Below are positions 59,133 through 64,000 of a stretch of DNA of 64,000 nucleotides, piece by piece. Below the pieces are notes generated by a model. That model was not told where the DNA came from, searched no databases, and worked only from the letters and a program-made list of their open reading frames with translations. A program made the position numbers and the translations under genes. The first letter of the stretch is position 1, and each line of letters starts with the position of its first letter. Source of the DNA: Streptomyces seoulensis (GTDB taxonomy: Bacteria > Actinomycetota > Actinomycetes > Streptomycetales > Streptomycetaceae). The stretch is taken from assembly GCA_013364255.1 (NCBI GenBank), contig CP054936.1, forward strand, positions 5,846,353 through 5,910,352. The letters are read 5' to 3'.

Positions 59133-59615
59133 CTATCGGATGTTCGGGTCGAAGGTGAAGATCACCAGCGTGCCCAGCAGGATGGTCCACACCGTGGCGG
59201 TGTAGAGCAGGCCCTTCAGCCACAGCCGCGTGTTGGCGCGCTCCGCGTAGTCGTTGATGACGGTACGCAGGCCGTTGCAGCCGTGCAGCATGGCCAGCCA
59301 CAGCATCAGCAGGTCCCAGACCTGCCACCAGGGGGAGGCCCAGCGGCCGGCGACGAAGGCGAAGCCGACCTTGGAGACGCCGCCGTCCAGCACGAGCTGG
59401 ATCAGCAGGTGCCCGATGACGAGGACGACCAGCACGATGCCGGACAGCCGCATGAACAGCCAGCCGTACATCTCGAAGTTGCCCCGGGTCGACTTCGGGG
59501 TCTTCTTGGTGCGCTTGCGGGGGGCCTCGATGAACGGCGCCGGGTTGTCCACGGTGTAGACGGAGGCGCCCTCGACGGGGCCGATGCCGGAAGCGGGGGA
59601 TTCGGTGGTGGACAT
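59133..59615 (-). CDS. sdhD: Succinate dehydrogenase membrane anchor subunit D
   Basis: A 160-aa protein with three membrane helices after a ~45-residue basic N-terminus (RKRTKKTPKSTRGNFEMYGW). The first helix carries FMRLSGIVLVVLVIGHLLIQ, with a candidate haem His. The second has LMLWLAMLHGCNGLRTVIND and the third ATVWTILLGTLVIF. ATG at 59615, 5 nt after the sdhC stop. Forms the quinone site with SdhC. Confidence 0.95.
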   Translation of the reverse strand: MSTTESPASGIGPVEGASVYTVDNPAPFIEAPRKRTKKTPKSTRGNFEMYGWLFMRLSGIVLVVLVIGHLLIQLVLDGGVSKVGFAFVAGRWASPWWQVWDLLMLWLAMLHGCNGLRTVINDYAERANTRLWLKGLLYTATVWTILLGTLVIFTFDPNIR

Positions 59616-59620
59616 GCGCG

Positions 59621-60001
59621 TCAGCTCCCGAAGACGACTCGAGCGGCGTGGCCGAGGACGGGGTAGATCGCCCCGATCATGAGCACGACCCAGACGCCGA
59701 CGACGGTCCAGAGCATCTGTTTCTGGTAGCGGGCGCCCTTGGCCCAGAAGTCGACGGCGATGACCCGAAGGCCGTTGAGCGCGTGGAAGAGGATGGCGGC
59801 GACGAGGCCGTACTCCAGGCACGCGACGATCGGGGTCTTGTACGTGGACACGACCTTGTCGTAGTCCTCGGGAGACACGCGGACGAGCGCGGTGTCCAGC
59901 ACGTGAACGAACAGGAAGAAGAAGATGAGGACGCCGGTGACTCGGTGAGCCACCCAGGACCACATTCCTTCCCGTCCGCGGTACAGCGTTCCAGCCGGCA
60001 C
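59621..60001 (-). CDS. sdhC: Succinate dehydrogenase cytochrome b556 subunit
   Basis: A 126-aa protein with three helices. WSWVAHRVTGVLIFFFLFVH contains the conserved Ser/His/Arg quinone region, and ILFHALNGLRVIAVDF carries the haem-ligand-type His. GTG start at 60001 with GGAGG 8 nt upstream. First gene of the operon; its promoter region includes a palindrome at 60087. Confidence 0.95.
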   Translation of the reverse strand: MPAGTLYRGREGMWSWVAHRVTGVLIFFFLFVHVLDTALVRVSPEDYDKVVSTYKTPIVACLEYGLVAAILFHALNGLRVIAVDFWAKGARYQKQMLWTVVGVWVVLMIGAIYPVLGHAARVVFGS

Positions 60002-60086
60002 GGAAGAACCCTCCGGGAGCGGGGACTAGGGCCGCGCCGGCTTCACTGTCGGTCGGGCCCGGCCGGGTACGGTCCACCGGCCCCCA

Positions 60087-60101
60087 GCATCGTAGCGATG
60101 C
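60087..60101. promoter_or_regulatory. Palindrome in the sdh promoter region
   Basis: GCATCG-TAG-CGATGC, perfect 6-bp arms. On the minus strand it overlaps TACGAT, a possible -10 of sdhC. Candidate operator. Confidence 0.4.
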
Positions 60102-60149
60102 GCTGCCGTGAGCTTTGCAGCGGGCCTGCCGGTGTGATCAAACTGGCAC

Positions 60150-60866
60150 TCAAACTTGCACGGACGGATGAGTCGGGGCGGCCGCCGGGCGGGCGGGCGC
60201 GTTCTGCTGCCGGACGCGGGCGGACGCGGGCCGGTCGCGCCCCGTGGCGATGCCGCTCAGGGGCGCGGCCCCGGGCCCCTCGACGGCGATGCCGAGCCGT
60301 CCCTTGGCCAGGCGGCGGAGTTCGTCCGCCGTGGTGATCCGTTCTTCTTCCGGATCGTTCGTCAATCGTGACCGGATCGCCGCCAGGGCCCGGTCCACGG
60401 CCTCGTCCGGGGCGATGTCGTCCAGGCAGACGACGAACCGGTGGCCGAACCGGGCCTCGTAGGCCGAGCGGGCGGCGCTCAGGGCCGTGGAGGCCGCCAG
60501 GTAGATGCCGGCGGGCAGAGCGGGCGCGGGCTCCGTCGCCAGCGCCTCCGCCAGGTCGGCCGGGCTCAGGTCGTAGGCCGCCTCGTCCGCCGCCGCCAGC
60601 AGGGCCGGCAGGTCGGGGTAGGGGCGGTGGGCGGTGAGGCGGTGGGCCCAGCGGGTGCTGTGCAGGCAGGTCAGGAGGGTGCGGCGGGCCTCGGCGGGCG
60701 GGGCGGTGTTGAAGTGCTCCAGGGTCTGCGCGGGCAGCGTGGGTCCTCGGACGGGGTCGACGGGATCGACGGGGGCGACGGGGGCGACGGGGGTGAGCGG
60801 GGGGTGACGGGGCGATCGGGGGAGGGGCGAAGTGAGCTGTGCGGCCACGTTATAGGGAATGATCAT
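60150..60866 (-). CDS. OHCU-decarboxylase-like protein
   Basis: A 238-aa protein. The central ~150 residues match 2-oxo-4-hydroxy-4-carboxy-5-ureidoimidazoline decarboxylases of urate breakdown: LEHFNTAPPAEARRTLLTCL, STRWAHRL, LPALLAAADEAAYDLSPADL, GHRFVVCL and AIRSRLTNDPEEER. The HPR(I/L)G segment, which normally follows the DL helix, reads ATEPAPAL here, so the catalytic set is incomplete and another role is possible. The ATG at 60866 is tentative; the family domain begins only near residue 45, and the preceding Pro/Val repeat may be untranslated. No other uricase-pathway gene is near. Confidence 0.65.
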   Translation of the reverse strand: MIIPYNVAAQLTSPLPRSPRHPPLTPVAPVAPVDPVDPVRGPTLPAQTLEHFNTAPPAEARRTLLTCLHSTRWAHRLTAHRPYPDLPALLAAADEAAYDLSPADLAEALATEPAPALPAGIYLAASTALSAARSAYEARFGHRFVVCLDDIAPDEAVDRALAAIRSRLTNDPEEERITTADELRRLAKGRLGIAVEGPGAAPLSGIATGRDRPASARVRQQNAPARPAAAPTHPSVQV

Positions 60867-60949
60867 GACCTGTCCGTCGCATACGCGGATTTCACCCGGA
60901 CGGCCGAGTTTGGGAACGGCCGGTGGACGCGCCCCCTCCGCTGAGGCCG

Positions 60950-60955
60950 TAGGTT
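60950..60955 (+). promoter_or_regulatory. -10 box, leaderless start of the GH20 gene
   Basis: TAGGTT, 6 nt before the GTG at 60962. Confidence 0.5.
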
Positions 60956-60961
60956 GACGGA

Positions 60962-62611
60962 GTGAGTCAGCACAGGCGGCGCCGTCCTCCGGCGCGAAAG
61001 CCGCGGCGCGGGCGGGTCCTGGCCGCCGGGGCGTTAGCGGTCACGGCCGGCCTCGGCGTCGCGCTCGGCGTCGGCGCGTTCGACGGCGACGGGTCCCCGG
61101 CGGGACCGGCGCGCGGCGCGCCCGAGGCGTCCGCCGCGTCCGCCGCCTCCTCGTCTCCGGCCTCGGCGAGCCCGACCCGCGCCTACCCCCTCTCCAAGGC
61201 CCCGCGCACCATCCCGGCCGTCCGCGCGCACACCGCCGCCCGCGGCCCCGGCTGGCGCCCGGCCCGCGGCGACCGGGTGGTGGTGACCGACCCGTCCCTG
61301 GCCGACGAGGGCCGGCTGACGGCGAGCGAGCTGGGCCTGACCTACGCGGGCGAGCGGACCGACGCCCGCGCCGGGGACGTACGGCTCGCCCTGGCCGACG
61401 CCGGGAGCGGCGGCCCCGAGTCGTACACCCTGACCGTGCGCGGCGGCGCCGTCACCGTCAGCGGGCCCTCCGACGCGGGCGTCTTCTACGGCACCCGCAC
61501 CCTGAAGCAGGAGGTGCGCGGCGGCGGGACCGCGCCCGAGGGCGTGGTGGACGACGCGCCGGCCAAACCGCGCCGCGGCTTCCTGCTCGACATCGCCCGC
61601 AAGCCGTTCACGGCCGACTGGATCGAGGACCGCATACGGGAACTGGGCGACCTGAAGTACAACGAGCTCGGGCTGCACTTCTCCGACGACCAGAGCTTCC
61701 GCGTCCAGTCCGACACGCATCCCGAGATCGTCTCCGCAGAGCACCTCACCAAGGCGCAGGTCAAGCGGATCGTGGACCTGGCGGCGAGCCGGCACATCAC
61801 CGTCGTGCCGGAGATCGACTCGCCCGGCCACCTGGGCGCGGTCATCGCCGCCCACCCCGACCTCCAGCTGCGTGACGCGCGGGGCGTGGCCACCAAGGGC
61901 GCCGTCGACATCTCCAAGCCCGCCTCGGCCCGGATCGTCGACGACCTCCTGAACGAGTTCGCGGGCGTCTTCCCCGGCGGCTACTGGCACCTGGGCGGCG
62001 ACGAGTACCAGGCGCTGACCGTGCGCGACCCCGAGGCGTCCTACCCGCGACTGGCCGCCGCCGCGCGCACGGCGTACGGCTCCGGCGGCACCGTGGCCGA
62101 CCTCACCACCGGCTGGCTGAACGACCGCGCCGCCACCGTCCGCGCGCACGAGCGCGCCCCGCGCGCCTGGAACGACGGCTTCTTCCGGGACGCCTCCGTG
62201 CGGCCGGGCGAGGACATCGAGGTCGCCTACTGGACCGGCAAGGAGTTCGGGGCCCGGCAGCCGGACGCCTATCTGAGCGCCGGCCGCAAGGTGATCAACT
62301 ACAACGACGAGTTCCTGTACTACGTCCTCGGCGAGCCGCAGACCTTCGTCTACCCGACCGGCCGGCGGATCTACGAGCAGTGGACCCCGCGGGTGCTGCG
62401 CGGCACGGAGGCGGTCCCCGCCCGCTACGACGCGCAGATCCTCGGCGGCTCCTTCGCCGTCTGGTGCGACCTGGCGCACTCCCAGACCCAGGACCAGGTG
62501 GCGGCCGGCATCCGCATGCCGCTGCGGGCTACCGCCCAGAAACTGTGGGACTCCCGGAAACCGGCCCTGTCCTGGCCGGACTTCGAGACGCTGGCGAACC
62601 ACGTGAGCTGA
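60962..62611 (+). CDS. GH20 beta-N-acetylhexosaminidase with a TTA codon
   Basis: A 549-aa exported glycosidase. A basic N-terminus and membrane/signal helix (VLAAGALAVTAGLGVALGVG) precede a GH20b domain (YTLTVRGGAVTVSGPSDAGV). The catalytic barrel has GFLLDIARKPF, HFSDDQSFRV, VVPEIDSPGHLGAV and the Asp-Glu pair in HLGGDEY. It removes terminal GlcNAc from chitobiose, muropeptides or glycans. Leu25 is encoded by TTA (61034-61036), the rare codon read only by bldA tRNA, so translation should be tied to development. GTG start at 60962 of leaderless type. A terminator follows. Confidence 0.92.
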   Translation: MSQHRRRRPPARKPRRGRVLAAGALAVTAGLGVALGVGAFDGDGSPAGPARGAPEASAASAASSSPASASPTRAYPLSKAPRTIPAVRAHTAARGPGWRPARGDRVVVTDPSLADEGRLTASELGLTYAGERTDARAGDVRLALADAGSGGPESYTLTVRGGAVTVSGPSDAGVFYGTRTLKQEVRGGGTAPEGVVDDAPAKPRRGFLLDIARKPFTADWIEDRIRELGDLKYNELGLHFSDDQSFRVQSDTHPEIVSAEHLTKAQVKRIVDLAASRHITVVPEIDSPGHLGAVIAAHPDLQLRDARGVATKGAVDISKPASARIVDDLLNEFAGVFPGGYWHLGGDEYQALTVRDPEASYPRLAAAARTAYGSGGTVADLTTGWLNDRAATVRAHERAPRAWNDGFFRDASVRPGEDIEVAYWTGKEFGARQPDAYLSAGRKVINYNDEFLYYVLGEPQTFVYPTGRRIYEQWTPRVLRGTEAVPARYDAQILGGSFAVWCDLAHSQTQDQVAAGIRMPLRATAQKLWDSRKPALSWPDFETLANHVS

Positions 62612-62635
62612 CCGCCCCGCCCCCCTGCGGCCACT

Positions 62636-62670
62636 CACCGCCACCACCGCCACCGCCACCACCGCCACCG
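62636..62670. repeat. CCACCG-type microsatellite after the GH20 gene
   Basis: A run of CCACCACCGCCACCG trinucleotide units in non-coding DNA, immediately before the terminator stem. Confidence 0.75.
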
Positions 62671-62702
62671 CGACGCGCGGGCCAACCGGCCCACGCGTCG
62701 CG
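62669..62702 (+). terminator. GH20 gene terminator
   Basis: A 15-position stem with one C-A mismatch (62669-62683 with 62688-62702) and an AACC loop. Confidence 0.7.
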
Positions 62703-62909
62703 CCGTGCCCCGCCCGCCGTGCGTGCGTGCGGGGCACTGCGCCGCCCGCCGTACGCCCCGCCGGGTGTGGCGCGTGGTTGGCCGGAATCTTTCTCCCGCC
62801 GCACCCTCGACTGGGTGTGATCGGCGTGTGACACTACGGGGCGACCGCGGGTGCGGCACCGGTAACCACGGCCTTCCTGGAAGGTCGGGGTCCTGGCGGG
62901 GAGGCGAGC

Positions 62910-63470
62910 ATGAGCCTGGTGGAACTGATCGCGCGGGCCGACGAGCGAGGACTGGCCGCCAGCGGTCTGGCTTGTTTGGATCGGTGCGTTCCGCTGCTCG
63001 GCGGCGACGACGAGGTGCTGCGCCCGCTGTGGGGCGCCCTGGCGGACGGCTCCGGCGCCGGCTGGTCCGAGCGCCTGGAGCGGGCGCGCCGCGCGCTCGC
63101 GGCGGCCGGCCCCGAGGACTCCGCCGAGGACGAGGCCGCGCTGCTGGCCCGCCGGATGCTCGGCACGGCCCCGGCCGCCCCGGCCGCCGACGGCGTACGG
63201 GAGTGGGCCGACGCCTGCTCGGTCGCCGCCCTGCGCATCCACCTGCTCCTGGACCCGGCCGCGGACGCCGCCCCGGTCGACGCCCGCCGGCAGGGCCGTA
63301 CGGACGGCATGTCCCCCTTGGCCGCGGGGGAGCTGCGCCGCCAGATCACGGTCCTGGAACTCCTCGCCGGCCCCGGCCCCGCCGGACTGCGCCAGGCGCT
63401 GGCGGTCTCCACGGAGGGCCGCCGGGTGCTGCGCGCGGTGGTCTCCCGCCGGGCCCGCGGCCGGGTGTGA
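62910..63470 (+). CDS. Hypothetical soluble helical protein, 186 aa
   Basis: ATG at 62910 with GGGGAGG upstream. It begins MSLVELIARADERGLAASGL and is helical and Ala/Leu/Arg-rich throughout. It has two Cys near the N-terminus (LACLDRCVPLLGG) and an inner acidic helix (EDSAEDEAALLARRML). No signal peptide or membrane helix. I do not recognise the family. Codon bias and the strong ribosome site support a real gene. Confidence 0.7.
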   Translation: MSLVELIARADERGLAASGLACLDRCVPLLGGDDEVLRPLWGALADGSGAGWSERLERARRALAAAGPEDSAEDEAALLARRMLGTAPAAPAADGVREWADACSVAALRIHLLLDPAADAAPVDARRQGRTDGMSPLAAGELRRQITVLELLAGPGPAGLRQALAVSTEGRRVLRAVVSRRARGRV

Positions 63471-63603
63471 CACCGGCCCGGCGGCGGGGTCGCGGCCGGG
63501 GGTGACACCGGCCCCGCACCCCGGTGGGGCGGTGATCCTGTGAGCGTCCTGCGGGCATGCTGCGCGGGTCCTGGGCGGGTTGCCGGAACCGGCCGGATCG
63601 GCG

Positions 63604-64000
63604 GTGACGGAACCGGCCCGCGCGGCGCTCAATCCCTATGTGACAGCGCAGCAAGTGACCAATCGGCAGCAGACCAGGCCGCACGCCGCCGCCCGCCCGG
63701 CGCGCTGGGCGGCGGACACCGTGGCGGCGATGCGCGAGGGCGCCCGGCTGCGCCTGGACTACTCGGCGCGCAGCCTGTGGCGGGTGGACCGGGTGATCGA
63801 GGAGATACGCCGCGAAGGCACGCCGTACGCGGCGGTGGAGAGCGCGCTGCGCGGCTTCGGCGCGTACGCCGGGGAGGTGATCGTCCGCGCGGGCGGCGCC
63901 GAGTGGTGGGCGACCGGCGGCGAGCACTGGGTGCGCACCGCGGACGGGCGGTTCTGGGACCCGGTGGACGAGGCCCGGCGCTGCTACGGCGGCCACGGGT
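63604..64000 (+). CDS. Unidentified protein, truncated by the window edge
   Basis: The frame from GTG 63604 (or GTG 63640) stays open to the end of the window. It reads VTEPARAALNPYVTAQQ and later RLRLDYSARSLWRVDRVIEE, YAAVESALRGFGAYAGEVIV and EWWATGGEHWVRTADGRFWD. The mix of a helical half and a Trp-rich beta half suggests a folded soluble domain, with strong codon bias. Family not recognised. The start is uncertain because neither GTG has a clear ribosome site. Confidence 0.6.
   Translation, partial: MTEPARAALNPYVTAQQVTNRQQTRPHAAARPARWAADTVAAMREGARLRLDYSARSLWRVDRVIEEIRREGTPYAAVESALRGFGAYAGEVIVRAGGAEWWATGGEHWVRTADGRFWDPVDEARRCYGGHG

Noticed and set aside
57349..59205. 618-aa plus-strand ORF over sdhA
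   Set aside because: Shadow of sdhA; repetitive Val/Leu/Asp/His composition without motifs.

Overview
The window is a chromosomal core segment of a Streptomyces-type actinomycete. The base composition is very GC-rich with strong third-position GC bias, GTG and TTG starts are frequent, and many genes have a TANNNT box only 6-8 nt before the start codon, as in leaderless transcripts. The gene order (pcrA, M23 peptidase, lipase, icmB-like, sucCD, perM-like, purNH, folD, mdh, glyA, trpS, sdhCDAB) is the conserved streptomycete core, and sucCD-perM-purNH is also the mycobacterial arrangement. I see no insertion sequence, prophage, CRISPR array, tRNA, rRNA or secondary-metabolite cluster.

Layout. 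1-6.3 kb: the edge of a TDT-family transporter, an NlpC/P60 hydrolase, the DNA helicase PcrA and a membrane-anchored M23 endopeptidase. 6.4-8.2 kb: a lipase and a stand-alone B12-binding mutase subunit. 8.4-17 kb: a five-gene module in two divergent arms, SWIM zinc finger plus DUF5691 on the minus strand and MoxR AAA+ ATPase, DUF5682 and VWA protein on the plus strand. It is equivalent in content to E. coli yehL-yehM-yehP-yehQ. 17.4-26.1 kb: succinyl-CoA synthetase, a membrane-tethered sigma-like protein, a PerM-like protein and purine biosynthesis (purNH). 26.2-31.7 kb: a GT39-like membrane protein with a highly structured leader, then an FHA protein / transmembrane Ser-Thr kinase with an extracellular lytic-transglycosylase-like domain / secreted I36-like protein group. 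32-37.2 kb: folD, a DUF3017 protein, an XRE-DUF2690 membrane regulator and mdh. 37.3-44.2 kb: accessory transport and regulation (DHA2 MFS with LysR; MocR regulator facing two AhpD-like proteins and a PEP-mutase-like enzyme; a DMT transporter). 44.4-49.1 kb: a lipoprotein and ATP-grasp pair resembling ygiB/ygiC, glyA behind a ZTP (pfl) riboswitch, and trpS. 49.4-64 kb: 2H phosphoesterase, DprE2-like SDR, BrkB-like protein, D,D-carboxypeptidase, peptide-binding protein, TetR, VOC protein, the sdhCDAB operon, an OHCU-decarboxylase-like protein, a GH20 hexosaminidase with a TTA codon, and an edge gene.

The most interesting signal is at 11667-11750. The divergent promoter region of the MoxR/VWA/SWIM module carries two outward-facing copies of TTGTCAGTG. 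One is followed after exactly 8 nt by TACCTT, and the other by the near match CACGGT. This is the RecA-independent DNA-damage promoter (RecA-NDp, PafBC-type) known from actinobacteria. The same TTGTCAGTG-N8-TAGACT element lies directly before pcrA at 2098. The sequence therefore suggests that this poorly characterised chaperone-like module belongs to the mitomycin/DNA-damage regulon. Other points of note are the kinase/lytic-transglycosylase fusion, the nested hairpin leader at 26186-26276, a likely -1 frame discontinuity at the start of the DUF5682 gene, and the concentration of apparently leaderless genes.
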